Shown: piece by piece, positions 10,696 to 19,378 of the stretch
Layout: every line of letters starts with the position of its first letter
How positions within the stretch are numbered: position 1 is the first letter of the stretch
Assembly: GCA_034359265.1 (NCBI GenBank)
Contig: CP136896.1
Location: 10,075,501 to 10,139,500 of the forward strand
From: Canna indica
Lineage: Eukaryota > Streptophyta > Magnoliopsida > Zingiberales > Cannaceae
Direction of reading: 5' to 3'
DNA: 64,000 nucleotides
Program-made: the position numbers and the translations under genes
Notes under the pieces: generated by a model
Databases searched by the model: none
The model's input: the letters and a program-made list of their open reading frames with translations, nothing else
What the model was told of the DNA's origin: nothing

Positions 10696-11260
10696 TTAAA
10701 AAAATTGTATTTGACCCAAAAATATTATTGTCTTTTACTTTTTGTTCGTAGATGCCCTCTTTTCTTTTTGTTAACACTAATGAAGAGGTCTCAAACCATA
10801 TAGTATATCTCCCTATCTACTCCTCCTACTTTATGTAATTTTTATACAAAATTTTCTTAAATTCAAGCTAACTCCACCAAATTCAAGGCACTCCACGTAC
10901 CAGAAGAAACAAAATCGACTTTATTGATATCTCCGTGAGACACGAGGAAGTGCTGCGGAACTGGACACGTGCTATGATCTCAATGGGAGAGACAAAGAGA
11001 AGGTGATGAAGACGATGCCGACAATGGCGCTGCACTTTTCAAACGAGGCCACAATGAGAGAGAGTTAGGTGATGAAACATTGAGACACTCTCTCCCATTA
11101 CTCATCATGTAGAAGTAATAAATTCCATGATCAGCAATAAATCAACTAGCTAGGCATCTATATATAGCGAGCTACACTGCAAGACAGTCTAATTAATCAG
11201 CTAGCTAGCTATTATTGGATGAAAATTAAATTTCTAGCTATTATTGTGGGGATAGAATTC
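10696..11260. other. Unassigned intergenic sequence
   Basis: A moderately GC-balanced stretch at 10880-11100 (for example gacacgaggaagtgctgcgg) might be old exon sequence, but I can support no protein. A TATA-like ctatatatagcg at about 11158-11169 precedes repeated agctagctag sequence. Confidence 0.4.
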
Positions 11261-11597
11261 CTCTTGTTACGATGGAATCCAAAACTTTTTTCTTTTTTTT
11301 TCAACGAGGGAATCCAAAACTACGTGAGTGTTTTTTATTAAAAAAAAAATCTAGCTATTATTGGATGCAAATCACAACATACTACTTTGTATCTGCGAAT
11401 ATTAGGAGAAGGCAAACATTTACTAATACTTATTCTGAAAATTAAATTTAATTAGTAGTTAATGCAATTTCTCCTATATGTACTCGAATCAATAAATAAC
11501 AATTGCAACTTCATTTACAAAAATAAGGGTAGTTGCAGTTAATTTGGCTTTTCATTTTAAAATTTTAACCATTTGCTAAGAATTAATTACTCCTTCC
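11261..11597. repeat. Left arm of a large inverted duplication
   Basis: This stretch is the inverse of about 16488-16855. Examples are tctagctattattggatgcaaatcacaacatac, taggagaaggc and gtagttgc...ttaatttggcttttcatttt. The pairing continues past the Copia insertion into 16069-16098 (ctctctataaatagatcgtcccattct). So the undisturbed arm ran through a promoter with a TATA box. The arms were intact before the Copia element landed in this one. Confidence 0.85.
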
Positions 11598-11805
11598 TAT
11601 TGAAATTAGAAATTGATGCAAAAAAATCAAAAAACATTCATTTCACAATGATCGAGATTTTATAAGCAGCAGCGCAGAGAATAAAAATAATAGACGTGGT
11701 TGATCGTGGGAAATCATGACCATGAAGACGTGAGTACGAGCTCAGATCGTGGCACGAGAAGCTTCTAATGGTTTAATTAAGTTAACTCCACTAACTCCAC
11801 TAATA
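11598..11805 (-). repeat. Copia 3' LTR
   Basis: 208 bp, starting tattgaaattagaa and ending ctccactaata on the plus strand. It matches the other LTR except for small gaps (for example it lacks the cgtttacatc stretch) and several substitutions. The LTR divergence implies that the insertion is not recent. Confidence 0.92.
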
Positions 11806-14800
11806 TCCCCCCGCAAGATGAGTCGTCCAACAACGCTCATCTTGTTCCGATGATCCAAAAAGAGTGTTGCTGTTGTGGGTTTTGTTAAGGTGTCAGCCAG
11901 CTGCAACTTGGCAGGAATGTGGCGAACTGAGATAAGCTTTGCTTCGACTTGGTTTCTAACAAAATGGTAGTCAAGTTCGATGTGTTTCATCCTGCTGTGA
12001 TTGCTTGGCTGATTAGTTAAAATTGTTGCACCCAGGTTGTCACAGTATAGTGTGGGAGTGGGGAGAGAGAAGTATTTGAGCTCTCAAATAAGATGAATAA
12101 GCCATGTGACCTCAGCAGCTGCATTGGCAAGGGATTTGTACGTACTCGACTTCAGTCGAAGATCTGGAAATACTTCTATGTTTTTTGGAGCTCCAGCTGA
12201 CTGGAGAATTGCCTAGAAAGATTATATATGCACCTGTGGATTTTTGATCGTCATAGTCGCCTCCCCAGTCAAGTGATGCTTTAATGAGGAAGTTGGCATT
12301 AGAATTGAGTAAAATTCTCATGTTTGATGTGCCTCTCAAGTATCGGAGAATTCTTTTGCAACACTACCAATGTCTTGTAGAGGGATTATGCATATACTGT
12401 GAGAGCTTATTTACCGCATAGCTGATGTCAGGTCTGGTAAATAAGAGATATTGCAATGCGCCAATGACTTGCCGAAATAATTTTGGATCTGTAGATTTTG
12501 ATCCATCATTCATGACCAGTTTGACAAAAGCAGATAAGGGAGTCTTCATGCTATTAGACTCATACATATCAAATTTCTGAAGAATATCAGTCGTATACTT
12601 TTGTTGAGAAAGAACAAGTCCGGAGCTTGTCCGACTCACTTCAATGCCCAAAAAATAGCTTAGCGGTTGAAGCTCCTTAAGAGAAAATCGTGACGACAAC
12701 TTGGAATATATATTAGCTATCCTTTCTTTGGATGAACCTGTTAAGATGATATCGTCCACATATAGTAATAGAAGAGTTATAGAGTGAGGATCCTGTAATA
12801 CAAACAAGGATGTATTAGAGACTGAATTATGAAACCCAATAGAATTATTCACGTCTAGCTGAAACATATCCCAGTGGAATTTAGCTGCAAGACTCAGAAT
12901 TAATCTCACGAAAGCCTGCTTAATGACTGGACTAAAGGTGTTTTTGAAGTCGAGTCCAGGATGCTGATGGAAGTCTTTAGCAACCAGCTGTCCTTTGAAT
13001 CGATCGACTGAATTTCTGTTTAATCCTGAATATCCAATGACATCTAATGACATTTTGATCTTTACTAATAGGTACTAATGTCCAAGTATCACTCTTAATT
13101 AAAGCATCAAATTCCTGTTGCATTGCTTGTTTCCACTCGGGATGTTGGACAACTTGTTTATATGTGGTAGGAATAGGTGAATGTATGGCTGATGTAAGGA
13201 GGGCTGAGTAATCAATAGGTAATCTGGGTTTGTATATGTTGGATCTGGACCTGGTTTGTATTATACGTGGTGGTGGTTGAGTAGTAGCGGAGGTGTGGAC
13301 TGGTGGATATATGGAAGGTGAGGTGGTGTATGGTTGGTGAGTGGAAACAAATCTGATGTCCTCTGCTGCTGCCAAAGGATGAGTTACCTGCAATGAAGGA
13401 GTGAGTACAGGAGTGGGTGTTTGGTGATATGAAGATCTTGGTGGACATATGTCAAGAGGAACATAGTTCTGAAGTGTATCAACTGTGGGAGGAATAATGA
13501 AATGGTGAGTAAGAAAAACATCCACCCAAGAGGTAACAGATGATACTGTGGTTCGAGGAGCAGATGGTGATAAATAAGAAAATGGGAATTTATGTTCAAA
13601 GAACTCAACATGTCTTGATAGATAAGTTTTATTGGTGCTGGGATCAAGACAAATATAGCAATAGTGTTTTGTGGAGTAGCCAATGAAGACACAAGGTCTT
13701 GATTTGAGATCAAATTTGTTTTGTGCGTATGGCTTTAACCATGGAAAACAAAGACATTCGAAAATTTTTAGGTTGGTATAGTATGGTGGTCTATTGAATA
13801 TGTACTAATAAGGAAACTTGTTCATCAGCGTGGGAGTTAACATGCAATTAATAAGATAAGCCGTAGTTGTACATGCAAAGTGCCAGTAGTGTAGAGGTAC
13901 TGAAGCTTGTGATAACAGAGTTAAAGATGTCTCCATTATATGACGGTGTTTTCTTTTCACAAGACTCAATCGTTGAGAAGTATAAGGAGGTGTGCATAAG
14001 TGTTGAATACCCTGATTGTTTAGATAATTAGTGAGAGCAGTGTATTCACCACCTCCATCAGAGTACATGCTCTTAATGGAAAGTCCAAAATAGTTTTCAA
14101 CAAGCGGTTTAAAAGTTGAAAAAACATGAAGAACATCATACTTTTGCTTCAAATGAAACAGCCATGTATACTTTGAGAAATGATCAACGAAGATAACATA
14201 ATATCTATGACCATTAGATGAGATTATAGGGGCAGGACCCCATACATCAGAGTATATAAGTTCTAATGGTCTAGAGCTTTTAATTGTGGATGTAAAGAAA
14301 GGTTTTCGATGGCTTTTATTACAAGAACATGCAGTGCAAGGTTCTAACTGAGCAGGAAGATGAGAAAATTTAAATGTAGATAATGTAGACCACAAGGTTT
14401 TACTGTGCGGATGGCCAAGTCTCCGATGCCAAGTGGTAACAGTGGGTCGAGGGGAAGAGGTAGAGAGAAGAGCAAAAGGCTGATCATCACTCCATTCATA
14501 CAGGTTCCCTTTATTCCGGCCGCGAGCGAGAAGAGCACCTGTATTCAAATCCTTTACCAAAAAATGGTTAGGAAAGAACTCCACTGAAACATGATTTTGA
14601 ATACATAATTTCGCAACAGAAATTAGATTCTTAGTGATAAGAGGAGCATATAATACATCAGTCAATTGAAACTATGGAGATAGGGAAACTGTACCAGAAT
14701 GTGAAGTTGGTATTGATTTACCATCGCCAAGAGAAACTCCCTGTTCATCATTGAAGGTTGAAATAGATTGAAGTGTATCAAAATCGGAAGTGATATGGTG

Positions 14801-14830
14801 TGTTGCTCCGGAGTCTAAAACCCAACTTGT
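11742..14830 (-). pseudogene. Copia pol remnant: protease, integrase, reverse transcriptase, RNase H
   Basis: Reading leftward on the minus strand: a protease with the LDSGATHH motif near 14797-14818. Then integrase with the H...C..C zinc region (WHRRLGHPH...CTAC, about 14440-14330) and the D-D-E core beginning YSDVWGPAP and MYSDGGGEY (14665-13805). Then a variable proline-rich linker (13713-12977). Then reverse transcriptase (about 13110-12364) with YVDDIILTGSS near 12720-12760. Then RNase H (12339-11742), including the HIELDYHFVRNQV and ADTLTKP motifs. Between the QLDVNN motif and YVDD most of the expected residues are missing, an internal deletion. Stop codons lie near 14671 and 13803, and several frame shifts occur. 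Inactive. Confidence 0.9.
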
Positions 14831-14869
14831 ACTTTGTTTGTTCGTCTGTTCATAGAGGTTTAATAGAGG

Positions 14870-15746
14870 TGACTGATTGTTATTGTACCTGCTCCTGCAT
14901 GTCTTTGCAGAGTGCCCAAATTTATCACAAATTTGGCATTGCAGCCGTGATCGATTGGTGTTGGTGTTGTAGTTGAATTTGGGAGGTCGAGAGCCGTTGT
15001 AGTTGTTTGGAGGATTAGAGGGATGAAACCTGCTCTACTCTCATCGATTTTTCCACGGTTGCTTCCCATTGTTGTTTGATTGATTAGAGTAGTGTATAGA
15101 AATCGCAGTCTGCTCAGTGCGAAGCTTAAGAAAACTCTCATGGTCTGTCAGTTTGTCAAATAACTCTTCTAGTAAAATGGGAGAGTCGCGAGATCTTATA
15201 GCTGCGCTGATGTCGTTATATTCAGGACCAAGTCCACTGAGAATTTTTATTGTTAATGCTGAAGGATTAACAAGTGCATCTGCCATAGATAATTCATCCG
15301 CAATCGATTTAACTTCAGTGAAATATTCGGATATAGATTTACCTACCTTAGATAATCGCGAGAGGCTATCTTGAAGGCTGTAGATGCGAGATTGAGATTT
15401 GTTGGCAAACTGATTTGCCAATCGGGTCCAGGCTTCACGAGCAGTAGAAGCAATGGGAAGAACAGATGTTATAGATGGATCGACATACGCCATAATCGCA
15501 TGTCGAATTAATCCATCTTGTCGAAGCCACGATCTGTAACCTAGGTGATCAGTCGGAGGATGAGGTGCTGCCGTCGACAAATGCGGTGAGATCGTATCCT
15601 AGTAGAAGGAGATCGAGATGTGTCTTCCACGTGATATAGTTGCTACTGCCAGTCAATTTGATAGGGAGCTGGGCAGCAGGATTAATGGTGATGACCGATC
15701 CACCATCGGTGCTCGGATTCACTGGTGGAGAATCAACAGATGCCAT
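14870..15746 (-). pseudogene. Copia gag remnant with CCHC zinc knuckle
   Basis: The start at 15746 opens MASVDSPPVNPS. The body (15580-15041) has the typical plant Copia gag (UBN2) pattern: AREAWTRLANQFA, LSKVGKSISEYF, ILSGLGPEYNDI. A CQICDKFGHSAKTC zinc knuckle follows near 14945-14890. The frame breaks between the first about 65 codons and the body, and again before the knuckle. Gag would form the virus-like particle and bind the RNA. This copy cannot make a continuous protein. Confidence 0.85.
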
Positions 15747-15836
15747 GAGCTTGAGGAAGAAGATGAAGGTAGAGAAAAAAAATGGAATGGAATTAGGCCA
15801 GAAGCCTTCTCGTTAGAGATAATGGCTTTGATAACA

Positions 15837-16063
15837 TATTGAAATTAGAAATTGATGCAAGGAAATCAAAAAACATTCATTTCACAATGATCGTTTACAT
15901 CAGATTTTATAAGCAACGGAGCAGAGAATAAAAACAATAGACGTGGCTGATCGTAGGATATCATGACCGTGAAGACGTGAGGAAGACATGAGTATGAGCT
16001 CAGATCGTGGGACGAGAAGCTTCTAATGGTTTAATTAAGTTAACTCCATTAACTCCGCTGATA
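15837..16063 (-). repeat. Copia 5' LTR
   Basis: 227 bp on the right side, which is 5' for the minus-strand element. It is bounded internally by the primer-binding site and externally by target duplication copy cttcc (16064-16068). Confidence 0.92.
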
Positions 16064-16130
16064 CTTCCCTCTCTATAAATAGATCGTCCCATTCTTCTTT
16101 CTTCTTCACAAAATTAACTAGTTCGTGTTA
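16064..16130 (+). promoter_or_regulatory. Promoter of the left inverted arm, cut off by Copia
   Basis: ctctctataaatagatcgtcccattct is nearly the same as the promoter of the aspartic-protease-like fragment on the other strand (tctctatatatagatcgtcccattct, inverse of 16455-16488). The TATA box is at about 16073-16080. The following sequence (16100-16200) diverges, and no reading frame follows on the plus strand. The upstream half of this promoter is now 4.5 kb away at 11261-11597. Confidence 0.6.
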
Positions 16131-16207
16131 GAAAATAGTCTTGGACCTAACTCCACCCCAAAAGCTAGCTTAAAGGGAGAGGATTGCCCAATCTATTTAA
16201 AGGTCAT

Positions 16208-16435
16208 CTAAACCACAACCTCAAGCGGTGTGCCGATGCCAATGTGAGTGTAGTAGATGCCACTGTTGAGGTAGTAGCCGGAGAAGACTTGATTGCTGAA
16301 GCCACTTCTTCGCTTAGCAGTTAGGGCTTCCTCCTCGGCAGTGCGCGGAGAGCTCCGACGGAAGATGGGGAGATGGACGGAAGTGGCATGGGAAAAAAGG
16401 ATGAGAAGGAAGAGAAGAGGTTGCAGTAGCGACAT
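16208..16435 (-). pseudogene. Start of an aspartic-protease-like (pepsin A1) gene, truncated
   Basis: 75 codons. The first about 20 residues form a signal peptide (MSLLQPLLFLLILFSHATS). They are followed by a short Arg-rich propeptide-like stretch and then YYTHIGIGTPLEVVV, which fits the first strands of plant pepsin-like proteases. The catalytic DTGS that should follow is absent. The frame stops and the sequence becomes unrelated, so only the first exon or part of it remains. A TATA box (ctatatatag, 16471-16480) lies 35-45 bp upstream of the ATG at 16435. The promoter lies in the right arm of the inverted duplication. Confidence 0.6.
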
Positions 16436-16439
16436 GGTG

Positions 16440-16855
16440 ATGTATGAGTGAGAACAGAGAATGGGACGATCTATATATAGAGAGGGAAGGAGTAATTAAT
16501 TCTTAGTAAATGGTTAAAATCTTAAAATGAAAAGCCAAATTAACCGCAACTACCCTTATTTTTGTAAATGAAGTTGCAATTGTTATTTATTGATTCGAGT
16601 ACAGATAGGAGAAATTGCATTAACTACTAACTAAATTTAATTTTCAGAAAAAGTATTAGTAAATGTTCGCCTTCTCCTAATAGAAAGGAAGGATACAAAG
16701 TAGTATGTTGTGATTTGCATCCAATAATAGATTGAAATTTAATTTGCATCCAATAATAGCTAGAATTTTTTTAAAAATAAAAAACACTCAACTAGTTTTG
16801 GATTCCCTCATTGCACAAAAAAAAGAAAAAGTTTTGGATTCCATCATAACAAGAG
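16440..16855. repeat. Right arm of the large inverted duplication
   Basis: Inverse of 11261-11597 plus 16069-16098, with small gaps: an extra gattgaaatttaatttgcatccaataat stretch near 16730 is a local duplication. It contains the promoter of the aspartic-protease-like fragment. The arms are clearly diverged but alignable throughout. Confidence 0.85.
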
Positions 16856-17397
16856 GGCAGCTGGCGACGATTCGAGACGACAGCAGCAGTAGTGGCGTCG
16901 GTGGGCAACAGCGGTAGCAGGTGGAGTCGGTGCGGAAGAGAAGAAAGCAGGAGAAGAAAGGGGGGCGGACACGATCGCAGAGATAAAAACATTTATCACC
17001 AACGGCTGACTCATTTGTTAGTAAGCCGTTGCAGATGATAATGTTGTTAAGCATTTTTTTGTCTCGCACCGTGAGCGCGCCATCGACTAATGAGCACGGA
17101 TATAGTAGCCGTACGTAAGCCATTGCAAATGTAATAATAAGATCACATATGACTGACATTGCTGATAGGTTATTTCATTTGCGCGCCGCGTGCGCGCCAT
17201 CTTCTTGTAAACAACGACCGCAGCGGCTGTAAGGAAGTCGTTGCAGGGCGGCCGTAAGGAAGTCATTGCAGGGCGGCCGTAAGAACGTTGAGGGTCATTC
17301 CAACCATCGCAGCGGCCGTAAGAACGCAATGGGTCATTTTAACGGCTTGAGCGGCTGTGGGTGATGGTCGTCGGTGATTCTAACATTTTTAGTAGTG
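16856..17397 (-). mobile_element. Right-end fragment of a CACTA element (copy 4)
   Basis: Ends ...tttttagtagtg at 17397, the inverse of a CACTACTAAAAA terminus, followed by tca. It carries subterminal repeats of the ccgttgca / gcggccgtaag type (16995-17380) and, inside them, a GC-rich leader with cagcagcagtagtggcgtcgg (16870-16980), as in copy 1. The left part is missing and the break coincides with the end of the inverted arm. No transposase sequence remains. Confidence 0.75.
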
Positions 17398-17539
17398 TCA
17401 CGAGATATTGCACCGACACCAACCCACAACCCAATAGATCACTGATTCACTATGTTAGTACCTTCAATATCTTGCATCATTTAATTTCTTGCTTGCATTA
17501 ATAAATCATATTAGTATTTATGTTTCCCTAATATGCTTG
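17398..17539 (+). pseudogene. Signal-peptide exon/intron segment, copy 3 (first part)
   Basis: tcacgagatattgcaccgacaccaacccacaac is closely similar to copy 2 (from 9926) and begins right at the CACTA end. The donor site of copy 2 has changed here (atgttagtacc). The segment is cut at 17539 by the LINE and continues at 22306. Confidence 0.6.
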
Positions 17540-18156
17540 TTTTTATCAAAGATAGATATATATTGAAACCACAATGGTTCAGAAACATAGGTTCCATAAG
17601 GAACAAAAACAAAATAGAAAAGAGAGGGATTCCCAAACAAAGCGAGATGCTAAATACAAAGAGTTTTAACAAAGAAAAAAAATATTTGTCCGAAGCCTAC
17701 TAAATTCCTTGGAGGAGAGTTAGCCTTGATCCAAATGTCATGATGAGAAGTGACTAAATTTTCAAAAACTTTAGCATTTCTGGCTAGCCAAATTTGCCAA
17801 ATGAGGAAGGCAACCAAATTTAATTTTTTAGGACCAATAAGATCACTTTTTAATTTACTATTCAGTCCCAGCCACCAAAGTCTGAAAGAGTTAGTAGTAA
17901 GCCCCCAATCAGGGTGACTGAGATCATCCATCTACCAAATAAGATTAATCTGGGGACAAGTGAGGAAGCAGTGTTGAATAGATTCCACTTCTGCATTACA
18001 GTACGGACATAAAGCTAGCATTGATTTGAGGGAATCGCTCATTCAATTTCTGGCGCACATGAATTCCCTCATGCATTAGTTTCCAAAGAAGAACTTTAAT
18101 TTTAGGAGGCACTAAATGTCCTAAACAAAATTCCAAAGCACTTTATTTGCTAAATA

Positions 18157-19378
18157 GAGTAAATACAAAAAAAAATACGAACTTTGGACATATTTTCATT
18201 TTTAGCATAAATTTTTTCGATTAGCAAAGAAATACACGAACTATCATTCTATTACCCGTTTAGCGCGCACCGTCATTTCTGACGGTTTTTGCTAACGTGT
18301 CACTTAACGGCGACCACATGGCAAATTTTATCCTACGTGAATTATTATTTTATTATTTTAACTAGTTTTATTATTATTTTATTATTAAAAAATTATTATT
18401 ATTTTATTCTATGGCATGTCTCGAAGAGCCTCACCACCTCCACGGCTTGTCTCGACGCCGCCGTTGGTGGCGCACCGCACCTAGCGATGGCTCGCAAGCC
18501 AAATTGCTCGTGGGTTGCTCTAGATTGCTCGATCATCTCCTTCTGCGCCACCTCCCCCTTCCTTGCCTCCTCCCGCACCCCCTACTTCGTGCGCACCACC
18601 CTGGGTGACTCCAAGCAAGTGGAGGCCATCGTCACCCTCGTTTGCTCCTTCGGTTGGCGCCAGCTGATTCCCATCTTCGAGGACACCGAATACGGAACTA
18701 GCATGATCCCCTACCTCGTCGACGCCTTCCAGGCCAACAACGCTCACGTGCCCTACCACTCGATGATCCCCCTCATGGCCAATGACGACCAGGCCACCGC
18801 CGTGCTCTCTGACCTTAAGACCATGCATCCCACATTCGTTGGTGGAGGTGGCAGTGAAGCAAGTCTCCCACGAGTCAAGATAGGGGATGCGGGAATTCAT
18901 GCAGAGATCGCCATCATCGAGCGGCTTCAAGACAAAGAAGTAGTGGACACCTTCTCCCTCGTTCACGCCCTCCGTCGGCACCCCTGTCGCCGGTGAGAAC
19001 GTCGTGTGCGTCCTCTTCCGCCGGTGTCGTGGTCCCCTCTTCGTGTTGCGGCGGCCGCCGATGGGGCGATGGGTGGTGGCATAAGTTGGAAGGGGGGAAG
19101 TGGGATCACAACAGAAGATAATAATATTCTCTTTGGTCAATATCTTGGTCAATAATGAAGTATACGTGACATTATTTATCCTACGTGACCTCAGTCAAAG
19201 ATAAGTATTTGCCATGTCGTCGCCGTTAAGTGACACATCAACAAAAATCATCAGAAACGACGATGCGCACTAAACGGGGTAATGGAATGATAGTTCGTTT
19301 ATTTCCTTGCTAATTGAAAAAAATTATGCAAAAAATGGAAAAAGGTTCAAAGTTCGTATTTTTTTTTGATATTTACTC
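18157..19378. mobile_element. Pack-MULE-like element (Mutator-type, 9-bp target duplication)
   Basis: Terminal inverted repeats of about 170 bp (18157-18326 and 19207-19378) begin gagtaaatacaaaaaaaaa / gagtaaatatcaaaaaaaaa. The exact 9-bp duplication tgctaaata flanks them (18148-18156 and 19379-19387). The interior (18400-19080) is far more GC-rich than the ends and contains a fragment of a glutamate-receptor-like gene. No transposase is present. It interrupts the C-terminal region of the LINE, so it is the youngest of the nested insertions here. Confidence 0.93.
18529..18844 (+). pseudogene. Captured glutamate-receptor-like (GLR) ligand-binding fragment
   Basis: The frame reads ISFCATSPFLASSRTPYFVR, then FGWRQLIPIFEDTEYG and YLVDAFQANNAHVPYHSMI. 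These match the order and spacing of the extracellular amino-terminal (ANF-receptor type) domain of plant GLR channels, where SFSATSP...PYFVRT...FGWR...YEDT...IIPYL is the usual pattern. Only about 105 residues are present. The channel and the rest of the binding domain are absent, and the sequence after 18850 is unrelated in this frame. It has no start of its own and sits wholly within the MULE. The surrounding GC-rich sequence (18411-18528, 18850-19080) may be further captured pieces that I cannot name. Confidence 0.75.

Larger units (their letters stand above)
11598..16063 (-). mobile_element. Ty1/Copia LTR retrotransposon, full length but decayed
   Basis: Two LTRs (11598-11805 and 15837-16063) bound the element, and the 5-bp target duplication cttcc is exact (11593-11597 and 16064-16068). 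The primer-binding site (15836-15824, tgttatcaaagcc on minus) follows the 5' LTR. A polypurine tract (inverse of tccccccgc, 11806-11814) precedes the 3' LTR. The order gag, protease, integrase, reverse transcriptase, RNase H is that of Copia elements. Several stop codons and frame changes break the polyprotein, so the copy cannot act alone. It inserted into the left arm of the inverted duplication between 11597 and 16064. Confidence 0.95.

Noticed and set aside
18520..19152. Minus-strand frame of 210 codons in the Pack-MULE
   Set aside because: It is antisense to the GLR-like fragment, and its openness follows from the GC-rich composition. I see no domain, although part of 18850-19000 could be another captured piece.
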